Shown: positions 24,265 to 33,420, numbered from the stretch's first letter. The stretch is 64,000 nucleotides of DNA from Mangrovibrevibacter kandeliae (GCF_024519155.1 NZ_JANIFJ010000002.1:186001-250000); one strand, 5' to 3'. The notes: generated from the letters alone by a model not told the origin. Numbers and translations: made by a program.

Positions 24265-25893
24265 TCAGTTGCCCGCGGCCGCCATCTTCCGCTCGCTCAG
24301 AACCTCTTCGAGCCAGCCGAGCCGCATCTCCGGCACCGATTTCAGAAGCAGGTCGGTGTAGTCGTCGAAGGGCGGCGCGAGAACGTCCGACTTCGGCCCG
24401 AAGCGCACCACCCGGCCCTTGAACATCACCGCGACGGAGTCGGCGATCGCCCGCACCGTCGCGATGTCGTGGGTGATGAAGACGTAGGAGACGTGCGTCT
24501 CCTCCTGCAGCCGCAGGAGCAGCTTCAGGATGCCGTCGGCGACGAGCGGATCCAGCGCCGAGGTCGGCTCGTCGCACAGGATCAGCTCGGGCTCGGCGGC
24601 GATCGCCCGGGCGATCGCGACGCGCTGCTTCTGCCCGCCCGACAGCTCCGCCGGATAGCGGTCGATGAAGCCCTTGCCGAGCTCGATGTGGTCGAGGAGT
24701 TCCTGCACACGCTCGCGCTTCTTCGCGCCGCGCAGGCCGAAATAGAAGGTCAGCGGCCGGCCGATGATCTGGCCGATGGTGTGCCGCGGGTTCATCGCGG
24801 TGTCGGCCATCTGGTAGATCATCTGGATCTGCCGCAGCTGCTCGCGCGAGCGGCCGGACAGCGCCGCCGGCAGCGCCTCGCCCTTGAAGCGCACGGTACC
24901 CGAGGACGGCGGCAACAGCCCGGTGATGACGCGCGCAAGCGTCGACTTGCCGGAACCGGATTCGCCGACAACCGCGAGCGTCTGTCCCTTCGGCAGGTGG
25001 ACGGAGACTTCTTCCAGCACCTGGATCCGACCATAGCCGGCATCCACCCTCTCGATCGACAGCAGCCGGTCGCTCTGGTCCTTCGCTTCCGGATGGGTGA
25101 TCGAGCGCACCGAGACGAGGTCGCGCGTGTAGGTCTCGTCCGGACGGGTGATGATCTTCTCGGCGGTGCCGTACTCCACCGTCTTGCCGTGCCGCAGCAC
25201 CATGATGTCGTCGGCGATCTGAGCGACGACCGCGAGGTCGTGCGTCACGTAGATCGCGGCGGTGTGGGTCGTCTCGATGGCGTGCTTGATCGCGGCGAGC
25301 ACGTCGATCTGCGTCGTCACGTCGAGCGCCGTCGTCGGCTCGTCGAAGACGATGAGATCCGGCGAGGGCAGGAGCGCCATCACCGTCATCGCGCGCTGCA
25401 GCTGACCACCGGACACCTGGTGCGGGTAGCGGTCCCCGAACGTCTCGGGGTCCGGCAGGCTGAGCACGCCGAAGAGTTCGGTCGCGCGCTTGCGCGCCGC
25501 CGCCTCGTCGAGGATGCCGTGCCGGAGCGCCGCCTCGATGATCTGGTCGCCGAGCTTGTGCGCCGGATTGAAGGCCGCCGCAGCCGATTGCGCGACGTAG
25601 CAGACCTTCGCACCGCGCACCCGCCGCAGGCCGGAGCGCTTGAGGCCGGTGAGTTCGGTGCCGTCGAGTTCCACCGTGCCGCCGGTGATGCGCACCCCGC
25701 CGCGGCCATAGGCGAGCGCGGCGAGGCCGATGGTCGACTTGCCGGCGCCGGACTCGCCGATCAGCCCGAGCACGCGCCCCTTCTCAATGGTGAAGGACAC
25801 GCCGTCGACGATGGTGATGTCCTTCGGCGGCTCGCCCGGCGGATAGCTGGTCGCCCCGATGGTGAGGTTCTTGACCGTGAGGAGCTCGGCCAT
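24265..25893 (-). CDS. ABC importer ATPase with two fused nucleotide-binding domains (DppD-DppF type)
   Basis: A 542-residue protein with two complete ATPase cassettes. The first has Walker A GESGAGKS near residue 44 and signature [10 protein letters not shown] with DEPTTALD. The second has Walker A GESGSGKS near residue 315 and signature [16 protein letters not shown] with DEPTSALD. The fused layout is that of dipeptide/oligopeptide/opine importers. Its ATG overlaps the permease stop by one base (TAATG). A 130-base gap separates it from the HAD gene downstream. Confidence 0.95.
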   Translation of the reverse strand: MAELLTVKNLTIGATSYPPGEPPKDITIVDGVSFTIEKGRVLGLIGESGAGKSTIGLAALAYGRGGVRITGGTVELDGTELTGLKRSGLRRVRGAKVCYVAQSAAAAFNPAHKLGDQIIEAALRHGILDEAAARKRATELFGVLSLPDPETFGDRYPHQVSGGQLQRAMTVMALLPSPDLIVFDEPTTALDVTTQIDVLAAIKHAIETTHTAAIYVTHDLAVVAQIADDIMVLRHGKTVEYGTAEKIITRPDETYTRDLVSVRSITHPEAKDQSDRLLSIERVDAGYGRIQVLEEVSVHLPKGQTLAVVGESGSGKSTLARVITGLLPPSSGTVRFKGEALPAALSGRSREQLRQIQMIYQMADTAMNPRHTIGQIIGRPLTFYFGLRGAKKRERVQELLDHIELGKGFIDRYPAELSGGQKQRVAIARAIAAEPELILCDEPTSALDPLVADGILKLLLRLQEETHVSYVFITHDIATVRAIADSVAVMFKGRVVRFGPKSDVLAPPFDDYTDLLLKSVPEMRLGWLEEVLSERKMAAAGN

Positions 25894-26714
25894 TATCCGC
25901 GCCCTCCCTTCAGGCTGGTGGTGCGGTTGAGCAGCCAGTCGACGACGAGGTTGACGCAGATCGCCAGCGCCGCGATCGCCCCGCCCGGGATCAGCGCGGC
26001 GGGCACACCGAAGATGATGCCGTCCTTGTTGTCCTTGACCATGCCGCCCCAGTCGGCGGCCGGCGGCTGGATGCCGAGGCCGAGGAAGGAGAGCGTCGAC
26101 AGGAAGAGGACCGCGAAGGCAAAGCGCAGGCCGAACTCGGCGAGCAGCGGCGACAGCGCGTTGGGCAGGATCTCACGGAAGATGATCCAGATCGTCCCCT
26201 CGCCGCGCACCCGCGCGGCCTCGACGAAATCCATCACCGCAATGTCGGTCGCGACCGCGCGGCCGAGCCGGAAGACGCGGGTCGAGTCCAGCACCGCCAT
26301 CACCAGCACCAGGATCCACATCTTTTGCGGCAGGACCGCGAGCACCACCAGCGCGAAGATCAGCGTCGGGATCGACATCAGGAGGTCGTTCAGCCGCGAC
26401 AGGCCCTGGTCGGTCCAGCCGCGCACGACCGCGGCGGTGAAGGACAGGATCATGCCGAGCGAGAACGACAGGACCGTCGCGGCGAGTGCGACTGACACGG
26501 TGGTGCGCGCGCCGTAGATGAGGCGCGAGAGAAGGTCGCGTCCGAGATTGTCGGTGCCGAGCAGGAAGTCGCCGCCGACCGGCTGCCAGATGTCGCCGAC
26601 GATCTCGCGCTCGCCGTGCGGCGCGAGAAGCGGCGCGAACAGGACCGCGATGATGACGATCGCAATGCCGGCCATGCCGATCCAGGCGCTGAGGGGAATG
26701 TCGCGGGCTCTCAT
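25893..26714 (-). CDS. ABC importer permease, DppC type
   Basis: A 273-residue inner-membrane permease with about six hydrophobic segments, starting MRARDIPLSAWIGMAGIAIV. The DppC/OppC features are FLLGTDNLGRDLLSRLIYGAR before the transmembrane core and the EAA loop FVEAARVRGEGTIWIIFREI near residue 165. It pairs with the DppB-type protein upstream. Start and stop both overlap neighbours (ATGA and TAATG), so all four transporter genes are translationally linked. Confidence 0.94.
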   Translation of the reverse strand: MRARDIPLSAWIGMAGIAIVIIAVLFAPLLAPHGEREIVGDIWQPVGGDFLLGTDNLGRDLLSRLIYGARTTVSVALAATVLSFSLGMILSFTAAVVRGWTDQGLSRLNDLLMSIPTLIFALVVLAVLPQKMWILVLVMAVLDSTRVFRLGRAVATDIAVMDFVEAARVRGEGTIWIIFREILPNALSPLLAEFGLRFAFAVLFLSTLSFLGLGIQPPAADWGGMVKDNKDGIIFGVPAALIPGGAIAALAICVNLVVDWLLNRTTSLKGGRG

Positions 26715-27820
26715 CGCGGATGCCTCAGGCGCGGGTTGGCGACGATGCCGAGGATGTCGGCGATCATGTTGAGGACGATGTAGACGGCGGCGAAGATCAG
26801 CCCGCACGCCTGGACGACCGGCATGTCGCGCACGGTGACGGCATCGACCATGTACTGGCCCATGCCGGGATAGACGAAGACGACCTCGACTACGACGACG
26901 CCGACGACGAGGTAGGCGAGGTTCAGCGCGACGACGTTGATGATCGGCGCCAGCGCGTTCGGCGCGGCGTGCCGGGCGATGATGCGGAAGGCGCCGAGCC
27001 CCTTCAGCTCTGCCGTCTCGATGTAAGGCGAGGACATGACGTTCAGGATTGCCGCGCGGGTCATGCGCATCATGTGCGCGAGCACCACGAGGACGAGCGT
27101 CGCAACCGGCAGCGCCACCGCCTGCAGCCGGGCGAGGAACGGCATCCCCGAGTAGACGGTCGAGGGGAAGGACACCCAGCCGAGCTGGATGCCGAAGAAC
27201 AGGATCAGCAGGTAGCCGACGAAGAACTCGGGCAGCGAGATCGCGCCGAGCGACAGGACGTTGATCAACCGGTCCGGAAACCGGTTGCGGTAGAGCACCG
27301 CCACCATGCCGAGACCGACCGCGAGCGGCACCGAGATGATCGCGGCGAAGAAGGCGAGGAACAGCGTGTTGCCGAGCCGGCCGGCGATCTGGCTGGTCAC
27401 CGACTGGCCGCTCGCCCAGGACTTGCCGAAGTCGCCCTCGAGAACGCCGCCGAGCCAGGAGAGGTAGCGGGTGACGGCCGGCTGGTCGAGGCCGAGCTGC
27501 GCACGGATGTTGGCGACCGCCTGGGGCGTTGCAGACTGACCGAGATAGGTCTGCGCGAAGTCGCCCGGCAACGCCTCGACGCCGAGGAAGATCAGCAGCG
27601 AGACGGCGAAGAGCAGGACGACGCTCAGCCCGATGCGCTGGAGCAGCAGCGCGGCCAGCGGATGCCGGCCGCGGAAGTCGTTGAGCGCGACGACCGGCGC
27701 GCTCAACGGGGACAAGGTCGCGGGAGGCGGCAGGTCCGCCGGCAGAACCGGCGACGCCGCGGCGGCGAGATCGGTGCCGGCCGCTCCCGCGGGGGCCCTG
27801 TCGTCCTGCGTCACCGCCAT
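26711..27820 (-). CDS. ABC importer permease, DppB type
   Basis: A 369-residue permease. A Pro/Ala-rich cytosolic extension of about 60 residues, longer than usual for DppB, precedes the first membrane segment (IGLSVVLLFAVSLLIFLGVEALPGD, partly cited). The EAA loop lies in the segment with YIETAELKGLGAFRII near residue 265. The ATG at 27820 overlaps the stop of the binding-protein gene by one base (TGATG). It forms the transport pore with the DppC-type permease. Confidence 0.93.
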   Translation of the reverse strand: MAVTQDDRAPAGAAGTDLAAAASPVLPADLPPPATLSPLSAPVVALNDFRGRHPLAALLLQRIGLSVVLLFAVSLLIFLGVEALPGDFAQTYLGQSATPQAVANIRAQLGLDQPAVTRYLSWLGGVLEGDFGKSWASGQSVTSQIAGRLGNTLFLAFFAAIISVPLAVGLGMVAVLYRNRFPDRLINVLSLGAISLPEFFVGYLLILFFGIQLGWVSFPSTVYSGMPFLARLQAVALPVATLVLVVLAHMMRMTRAAILNVMSSPYIETAELKGLGAFRIIARHAAPNALAPIINVVALNLAYLVVGVVVVEVVFVYPGMGQYMVDAVTVRDMPVVQACGLIFAAVYIVLNMIADILGIVANPRLRHPR

Positions 27821-29409
27821 CAGCTCTCCAGCCAGACGCGGGTGGCGACGTAGCCGTTCGACATGTCGTTGCCGATGTCGTCGACATAGCCCTGCACCGC
27901 CTTGGTGGAGGCGTTCACGAAGTCGTTGAACATCGGCAGGATCAGGCCGCCTTCGTCGCGGACCATCATCGCCATGTCGCGGTACATCTCGCTGCGCTTG
28001 CTCTTGTCGAGCTCGGCGCGCGCCTCGAGCAGCAGCTTGTCGAAGTCCGGCCGCTTGAAGCGCGTGTCGTTCCAGTCCGCCTTCGAGTAGTAGGCGGTCG
28101 TGTACATCTGGTCCTGGGTCGGACGGCCGCCCCAGTAGGAGGTGCAGAAGGGCTGCACGTTCCACACGTTGGACCAGTAGCCATCGCCCGGCTCGCGCCG
28201 GATGTCGATGGTGATGCCGGCCGCGGCCGCCGTCTGCTGGTAGAGCTGGGCGGCGTCGACCGCGCCGGGGAAGGCGACGTCGGAGGTGCGCAGCAGCACC
28301 GAGCCTTCATGACCGGACTTCTTGAAGTGGAACTTCGCCTTGTCCGGATCGTAGGTGCGCTGCTCGATGCCCTCCGGGAAGAGCGCGTAGGTCTCGTTGA
28401 TCGGGAAGTCGTTGCCGACCTTGCCGAAGCCGCGCAGCACCGTGTCGACCATCTTCTCGCGGTCCATGGCGTATTTCAGCGCCAGGCGCAGGTCGTTGTT
28501 GTCGAACGGCGCCGTGTCGCAGTGCATGATGAAGACGTAGTGGCCGCGACCCGAGGTCGAGAGGATCTGGACGTTCGGCCCGCGCTTCAGGAGATCCACG
28601 GTCTTCGGATCGACGCGGTTGATGTAGTGCACCTGGCCGGAGGACAGCGCGGCGACGCGGGCCGTCGCGTCGTTGATCACGACGATCTCGACGGAGTCGA
28701 CATAGCCGCGGTCGTCGCGCCAGTCGTTCGGGTTCTTCTCGAAGGTGGCGCGCACGCCGGCTTCCCAGCCGGTCAGCTTGAACGGACCGGTGCCGACGCA
28801 GGCGGTCGGGTCGTCGAAGCCGCCGTTCGGCTGGATGATCAGGTGATAGTCCGACAGGAGCAGCGGCAGGTCGGCGTTGCCCTCCGACAGGCTGATCACC
28901 AGATTGCCGCCGTCTTCCTTGATCTCGCCGATCGACTTCATCACGCCGAGCGCACCCGATTCCGACTTCTCGTCGGAATGGCGCTTCAGCGTCTGCACGC
29001 AGTCGGCGACCGTCAGGTCCTTGCCGTCGTGGAACTGCACGCCCTTGCGGATCTTGAAGGTCCAGACCTTCGCGTCCGGCGACGCCTCCCAGGATTCGGC
29101 GAGCGAGGCCACCGCCTCGCCCGACTTCGGGTCGCTCTCGATCAGCGTGTCGCCCCAGTTGCGGCCGACCACGAACAGCACCTGCGAGAGATACTTCGCC
29201 GGATCGAGCACGTCGGTGCCGGAGCCGCCCTCGAGGCCGAGCTTCAGGTGGCCACCCTTCTTGGGCGTCTGGGCCCAGCCGGCGGAGACGAGAAGGCCGT
29301 TGGCCGCCGTCACGGTCAGGCCGAGCGCGGCGGCACGGCCCAGGAAGTCGCGGCGGCTCAGGCCGCCGGCAACGGCGCTCCTGGCGAGGTGGTCAAGCTG
29401 GTCTTTCAT
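27820..29409 (-). CDS. Extracellular solute-binding protein family 5, Tat-exported
   Basis: A 529-residue periplasmic receptor of the Dpp/Opp importer. The N-terminus carries a twin-arginine signal, with SRRDFLGRAAALGLTV at about residues 18-33 and a cleavage region near SAGWAQ. This implies export in a folded state, which is unusual but known for this family. The mature part has the family 5 fold (GVQFHDGKDLTVADC and TGPFKLTGW are typical). The ATG at 29409 is preceded by AGGGGAG. It is the first gene of the operon and faces the XRE-cupin regulator. Ligand class is peptide, opine or similar. Confidence 0.93.
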   Translation of the reverse strand: MKDQLDHLARSAVAGGLSRRDFLGRAAALGLTVTAANGLLVSAGWAQTPKKGGHLKLGLEGGSGTDVLDPAKYLSQVLFVVGRNWGDTLIESDPKSGEAVASLAESWEASPDAKVWTFKIRKGVQFHDGKDLTVADCVQTLKRHSDEKSESGALGVMKSIGEIKEDGGNLVISLSEGNADLPLLLSDYHLIIQPNGGFDDPTACVGTGPFKLTGWEAGVRATFEKNPNDWRDDRGYVDSVEIVVINDATARVAALSSGQVHYINRVDPKTVDLLKRGPNVQILSTSGRGHYVFIMHCDTAPFDNNDLRLALKYAMDREKMVDTVLRGFGKVGNDFPINETYALFPEGIEQRTYDPDKAKFHFKKSGHEGSVLLRTSDVAFPGAVDAAQLYQQTAAAAGITIDIRREPGDGYWSNVWNVQPFCTSYWGGRPTQDQMYTTAYYSKADWNDTRFKRPDFDKLLLEARAELDKSKRSEMYRDMAMMVRDEGGLILPMFNDFVNASTKAVQGYVDDIGNDMSNGYVATRVWLES

Positions 29410-29789
29410 GCTGCTCCCCTGCAGAGGTCGGTCGGGTCGAAACGGGTCGAGGGCCTGCCCCGAGAGGGCCGGTGCCCATTCACGCGTCCGATAAGGGACT
29501 GCCCAATATGCGTGCGTCAATCATTTTCCCGCCTCGGACCATGACAAACCCGTCGTCGGACGGCGCGTTTTCATGTTTCGAGGCGTGACAATGCCGGAAT
29601 TGGGCAGCCTGCGCGAATCGGCGCCGATTCATGCTCATGAAGCGATCATCCGCAACCCTCCGGCCTGTACGGCGCGCCGCTGCGCGGCTAGTTTCATCGT
29701 CGTGAAGGATCAAGAACCCTTGCCGGGCAAGGCTTTCGCGCCCGCTGGGATGGGTCGTGAAAAAGCGCCGATCAGGAGACGCCAGGGCC
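29410..29789. promoter_or_regulatory. Divergent intergenic region between the ABC operon and the XRE-cupin gene
   Basis: About 380 bases without a convincing gene. It must hold both promoters. A 9-base inverted repeat, CTGCCCAAT at 29499-29507 and ATTGGGCAG at 29599-29607, spans 109 bases from end to end and could support looping, but could also be chance. No terminator or RNA structure was recognised. Confidence 0.4.
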
Positions 29790-30431
29790 ATGCGAGACGC
29801 AGCCGACGCCCCCGCAAGCGATGCGCCGAGTCTGGCAGCGGGCACGGTCGACGGCGCGCCCGCCGACCCCGTGGACGAGATCGGGCCGGCCATGCGCGAT
29901 CGGCGGAAGGCTGTCGGCTTGACGCTGTCGGAGGTCGCCGAGCGTGCCGGCCTGTCGGTCGGACATCTGTCGCAGGTCGAGCGCGGCCTCTCGACGCCCA
30001 CCATCCGTCAGTTGCAGGGCATCGCCCGGGCGCTCGGCGTCACCATCGGCTGGTTCTTCCGCGCCGACGTGCCGCCCGAGCCCTCCGAGGAGGACGACGT
30101 CGTGGTGCGAGCCGGCCGCCGCCGCCGCGTCGGCATGCCCTCCCTCGGCATCGTCGACGAGCTGCTGGTGCCGGATCTCGAACGCGCGCTGGAACTCCTG
30201 CACTGCACGCTCGAGCCCGGCGCCGGGAGCGGGTCGGAACCCTACACGCACGAGGGCGAGGAGGCCGGCGTCATCCTCGCCGGCGAGATGGAGCTGTGGG
30301 TGGACGAGCGGCTCTACCGGCTGAAGACGGGCGACAGCTTCGCCTTCGCCAGCACCCGCCCGCACCGCTATCGCAACGCCGGCACCGTGCCGCTGCGCCT
30401 CGTCTGGGCGATCACGCCGCCGAGCTACTGA
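29790..30431 (+). CDS. XRE-cupin transcriptional regulator
   Basis: A 213-residue regulator with an N-terminal helix-turn-helix (IGPAMRDRRKAVGLTLSEVA then LSVGHLSQVERGLSTPT) and a C-terminal cupin sensor domain (EPYTHEGEEAGVILAGEMEL, then the RPHRYRNAG segment). This architecture is used to sense small ligands such as amino acids or polyamines. The ATG at 29790 has AGGAGA 10 bases upstream; a GTG at 29757 is a weaker alternative. It is divergent from the Tat-type ABC operon, its likely target. Confidence 0.9.
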   Translation: MRDAADAPASDAPSLAAGTVDGAPADPVDEIGPAMRDRRKAVGLTLSEVAERAGLSVGHLSQVERGLSTPTIRQLQGIARALGVTIGWFFRADVPPEPSEEDDVVVRAGRRRRVGMPSLGIVDELLVPDLERALELLHCTLEPGAGSGSEPYTHEGEEAGVILAGEMELWVDERLYRLKTGDSFAFASTRPHRYRNAGTVPLRLVWAITPPSY

Positions 30432-30457
30432 ACGACGAACGTGCGATCGTCCCGGGA

Positions 30458-31051
30458 TCAGGGCGTCCAGAAGCTGCCGATCGCGGCTGGTTCGTCGATC
30501 CTGCCTGGTGGGTCCGTGAAACTACGGGCATCGGAGCGCTTTCGCCCCGGCAATGTCGGACGTGTCATCGCAAGGATGATCTCCTCTGCGGACGGGATGA
30601 CGCCAACGCGCTCCAACCCGTGGAGCATGCCGATGGTGGACAGGAGATGCAGGTTCGGCGGCTTGTTGAAGATCCGCAGAGCGGCGTCCTCAAACAGGAT
30701 CGCAACCGGATCGCCCGGCGCTACATAGGCCGCCAACCCATCATCCGACGACATGAAATCCAGAATGGCGAGCTCACCGGCGTTTTTCTTCGGCTTTTGC
30801 GCCCGCGCGCGCCTGGCTCGCTCGCCCGCACCGATGTCGGTCGCCGGAATAACGAAGGGTGGTCGGTTGCGATCGACGAAGGCCTTCACCTCTCGATCCT
30901 TCAGATAGCGCGGATCGCTCGTCACCTCGTCGTAGACGGCATCGACGATGACCACAGGCATGCTGAGCGCAAGAAGCAGGTCTAGGCGACCTGCCACCCA
31001 GAGGCTGTTCAGCGGCCCCGCGTCGGCCATGACGATCGTGCAGCGCCTCAT
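30458..31051 (-). CDS. PIN-like toxin of a type II toxin-antitoxin pair
   Basis: A 197-residue protein resembling the PIN-domain (DUF3368-like) RNases. It begins with IVMADAGPLNSLWVAGRLDLL, has VIVDAVYDEVTSD near residue 38 and KNAGELAILDF near residue 92, giving the spaced acidic residues of a PIN nuclease. It is about 60 residues longer than a typical VapC, with an additional C-terminal part ending in a Pro/Arg-rich tail. The ATG at 31051 overlaps the antitoxin stop by 4 bases. Toxicity is inferred from the family and operon. Confidence 0.75.
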   Translation of the reverse strand: MRRCTIVMADAGPLNSLWVAGRLDLLLALSMPVVIVDAVYDEVTSDPRYLKDREVKAFVDRNRPPFVIPATDIGAGERARRARAQKPKKNAGELAILDFMSSDDGLAAYVAPGDPVAILFEDAALRIFNKPPNLHLLSTIGMLHGLERVGVIPSAEEIILAMTRPTLPGRKRSDARSFTDPPGRIDEPAAIGSFWTP

Positions 31052-31380
31052 GTCGCCTTCCACAGCGAGACGAACAACAAGGCCTGCGCCTCGATCTCCT
31101 CGACGGACGGGCGGGGCATCGGAAGGTCCGCTTCACCCAGCGCCACGAGCAGTTCGGCATGGTCGCGCAGGTCAAGCAGGCGGATCGCGTCGTTTCGCGA
31201 CAGCCGCCCCTCGGAATAGGCGAGCAGCGGGTCCTCGGAGGGCGTAGATTTCCCGCCGCTCGTGAGCGCCTCCAGATGGGAACGGATGATGGCCGTCATT
31301 GTCGTGCCGTGCGACGCTGCATAGGCCCTCGCCCGGGCGATCAGTTCATCTGGAAGGTTCAGGGTTGCGTTGCTCGACAT
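31048..31380 (-). CDS. Ribbon-helix-helix antitoxin
   Basis: A 110-residue antitoxin. The N-terminal RHH DNA-binding fold is seen in ATLNLPDELIARARAYAASH and TTMTAIIRSHLEAL; the C-terminal 60 residues are acidic and Leu-rich and should wrap the toxin. It starts at 31380 with GGAG about 10 bases upstream, behind a perfect palindrome that is a likely operator. The antitoxin-first order and the 4-base overlap with the PIN gene are typical of VapBC-like modules. Confidence 0.85.
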   Translation of the reverse strand: MSSNATLNLPDELIARARAYAASHGTTMTAIIRSHLEALTSGGKSTPSEDPLLAYSEGRLSRNDAIRLLDLRDHAELLVALGEADLPMPRPSVEEIEAQALLFVSLWKAT

Positions 31381-31397
31381 CGCGTCAATCTCCGTCC

Positions 31398-31417
31398 CCG
31401 ATCAATATAGCGATCGG
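31398..31417. promoter_or_regulatory. Perfect palindromic operator candidate of the RHH/PIN module
   Basis: CCGATC-AATATAGC-GATCGG has two perfect 6-base arms around an 8-base AT-rich centre. On the minus strand the centre reads GCTATATT, which could be the -10 element. It ends 17 bases before the antitoxin ATG, where an RHH dimer would block transcription. Confidence 0.6.
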
Positions 31418-31435
31418 CCCGCCGGAAGACGACGC

Positions 31436-32527
31436 CTAGGCCGCGACCTGCACCGCCGGCGGCGGATCGGCGAGCGCATCCCGCACCATGTCCTGGAAGG
31501 CGAGCACCCCGTGCTCGTATTTCGGCGACAGCGGTCCCTGCCGGTAGACGCCGGCGGCAAGGTTGCGCTGGACGCCGAGGATGATGTCGATGTCCTCCGT
31601 CACGATCTGCGCCGACCATTCGGCCGAGCGGCGGTTCTCCTCCGCCTTTTCGGGGCTGACGTCGGTGAAGAAGTACCAGTTGACGTGGCGGATGCGGCCC
31701 GGCCCAAGCGGCTCGACGGTCGCGATCGACGAGCCCCAGTCGTAAAGGTTCAGCATCAGGAACGGGAAGCGGTAGAAGTAGAGCCCGCGCGTCAGGCCGC
31801 CCTCGCGCGCCGGGGCGTGCAGGTGGAACAGCTTGTGCTCCGGATAGACGTCGACCCGGTACTGGTGGATGTCCATCGAGGCGCAGAGGCCCGGATGCAT
31901 CGTCTGGCAGTGGTAGCACTCCAGGTAGTTGTCGCCGTAGGTCTTCCAGTCGACGTCGACGTCGCGGTCCTTCGACATGAAGTAGTGCTGGCGGTCGAGC
32001 GGATAGTCGGCGGCCATGGCGTCGACCGGGCCGAGCCAGTCGGCGAAGCTCTCGCCGCCGGCCTCGATCTTCAGGAAGATCAGCCCGCGCCACTCGGCGG
32101 CCTGCACCGGGAAGAGGCCCCATGCGTCGGGGTCGAAGCGCACCTCGCCGCCGAAGTCGCGGGGATTGGCGAGCCGGCCCGCCCGGTCGAAGCCCCAGGA
32201 GTGGTAGGGACAGACGAGGAGCTTGCCGCAATGGCCGCTTTCCGCGTCGACCAGTTCGGCGCCCCGGTGCCGGCAGGCATTGTGGAAGGCACGCACCACG
32301 CCGTCGTCGCCGCGGATGGCGAAGACGCCATACCCCGCCATCGTGCCGCTGACATAGTCGCCGGGGTTCGGGATCCGCTCCGACCAGGAGAAGAGGTTCC
32401 AGTTGCGCTTGAAGATCCGCTCGCGCTCCAGCGCGAAGGTGCCGGCGCTGGCATAGGCCTCGGCGGGCAAGGTCAGGCGGTGGCCGGCGTCGGTGTGCGT
32501 AGGGCAGACGAAATGCGGACCATCCAT
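31436..32527 (-). CDS. Rieske-type aromatic ring-hydroxylating/demethylating oxygenase, alpha subunit
   Basis: A 363-residue oxygenase. The Rieske [2Fe-2S] ligands are C85/H87 (CRHRG) and C106/H109 (CPYHSW). The mononuclear iron site lies in DNYLECYHCQTMHPGL, with H206 and H211 as ligands. The NYxECYHC form is typical of the branch that includes glycine-betaine, stachydrine and choline monooxygenases rather than classical arene dioxygenases. No reductase gene is adjacent. It follows the class II aldolase gene by 10 bases, so the two are likely cotranscribed. The substrate is not known. Confidence 0.9.
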   Translation of the reverse strand: MDGPHFVCPTHTDAGHRLTLPAEAYASAGTFALERERIFKRNWNLFSWSERIPNPGDYVSGTMAGYGVFAIRGDDGVVRAFHNACRHRGAELVDAESGHCGKLLVCPYHSWGFDRAGRLANPRDFGGEVRFDPDAWGLFPVQAAEWRGLIFLKIEAGGESFADWLGPVDAMAADYPLDRQHYFMSKDRDVDVDWKTYGDNYLECYHCQTMHPGLCASMDIHQYRVDVYPEHKLFHLHAPAREGGLTRGLYFYRFPFLMLNLYDWGSSIATVEPLGPGRIRHVNWYFFTDVSPEKAEENRRSAEWSAQIVTEDIDIILGVQRNLAAGVYRQGPLSPKYEHGVLAFQDMVRDALADPPPAVQVAA

Positions 32528-32537
32528 GGCGATGACC

Positions 32538-33308
32538 TCACGTCTTGTAGGAGGGATCGATCCTGTCGAGCAGCCTCAGATGGGCGTTCCACTCCAGCAT
32601 GAGATCGCCGTCGTCGAAGGCCATCTGGTCGTATTGTTCGGTCACCCGTGCCGCGATCGCCTCCGGCACCGCACGCAGCCGCGCGCCGGTCGAGAGCGCG
32701 GCGATCTGAATCTCGCAGGCGCGGTTGAGGTAGAACATGTTGGAGAACATCTCGGCCGCCGTCCGCCCGACGGTCAGGAGGCCGTGATTGCGCAGGATCA
32801 GCGCCGGCGCCCCGCCGAGGTCGGCGACGATCCGCTCCCGCTCGGCGTGATCGAGCGCGATGCCTTCGAAGTCGTGATAGGCGACGCGGCCCCAGAACTG
32901 CAGCGCGATCTGGTTCAGCGGCTGCAGTCCGTCTTCGAGGCAGGAGACGGCGACGCCGGCCCGCGTGTGGGTGTGCATCACATAGGCCGCGTCGTGCCGC
33001 GCCCGGTGGACCGCGCTGTGTATGGTGAAGCCGGCCGGGTTCACCCGCTCCGGCGAGCCGTCGAGCTTGTTGCCGTCGACGTCGATCTTCACCAGCGAGG
33101 AGGCAGTGATCTCCTCCCAGCGCCAGCCATAGGGGTTGATCAGGAACGCCCCGTCTTCGCCGGGCACCCGTGCCGTGATGTGGGTGTAGATGAGGTCGGT
33201 CATCTGGAAGTGGGCCGCCAGCCGATAGCAGGCGGCAAGGTCCACCCGCGCCGCGCGCTCGGCCTCAGACGGCGAAGTGGCCGTTCCGATGCGAGCAGGC
33301 GCCGACAT
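32538..33308 (-). CDS. Class II aldolase/adducin family protein
   Basis: A 256-residue protein of the fuculose/rhamnulose aldolase and adducin fold. It carries the zinc-site pair in YVMHTHTRAGVAV near residue 111, the third His in LRNHGLLTVG, and YTHITARVPGEDGAFLINPYG near residue 42. Members include aldolases, decarboxylases and proteins with no clear activity. Located directly upstream of the Rieske oxygenase, it may process a carbonyl product. It is probably the promoter-proximal gene, the RIME-like repeat lying just upstream. Confidence 0.85.
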   Translation of the reverse strand: MSAPARIGTATSPSEAERAARVDLAACYRLAAHFQMTDLIYTHITARVPGEDGAFLINPYGWRWEEITASSLVKIDVDGNKLDGSPERVNPAGFTIHSAVHRARHDAAYVMHTHTRAGVAVSCLEDGLQPLNQIALQFWGRVAYHDFEGIALDHAERERIVADLGGAPALILRNHGLLTVGRTAAEMFSNMFYLNRACEIQIAALSTGARLRAVPEAIAARVTEQYDQMAFDDGDLMLEWNAHLRLLDRIDPSYKT

Positions 33309-33420
33309 TAGGGACTCCGTCGTTCATGACCGTGAAAGCGAGTGGATCAGAGGTGGATAACGAAAGCAAGATGGCATCGAACGGCGCGACTGGAGCGGCC
33401 GCCACACATCAGCCGCGTTC

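Noticed and set aside
20883-24422. Very long open frame on the plus strand (1179 codons)
   Set aside because: It lies antisense to the Xre antitoxin, CocE-type and HAD genes and part of the ABC ATPase, all with clear motifs. Its translation is low complexity with no recognisable domain.
31436-33308. Joining the Rieske oxygenase to the carnitine locus as its next step (betaine demethylation)
   Set aside because: The loci are over 10 kb apart with other units in between, no reductase is present, and the gene is paired with an aldolase. The link would be speculation.
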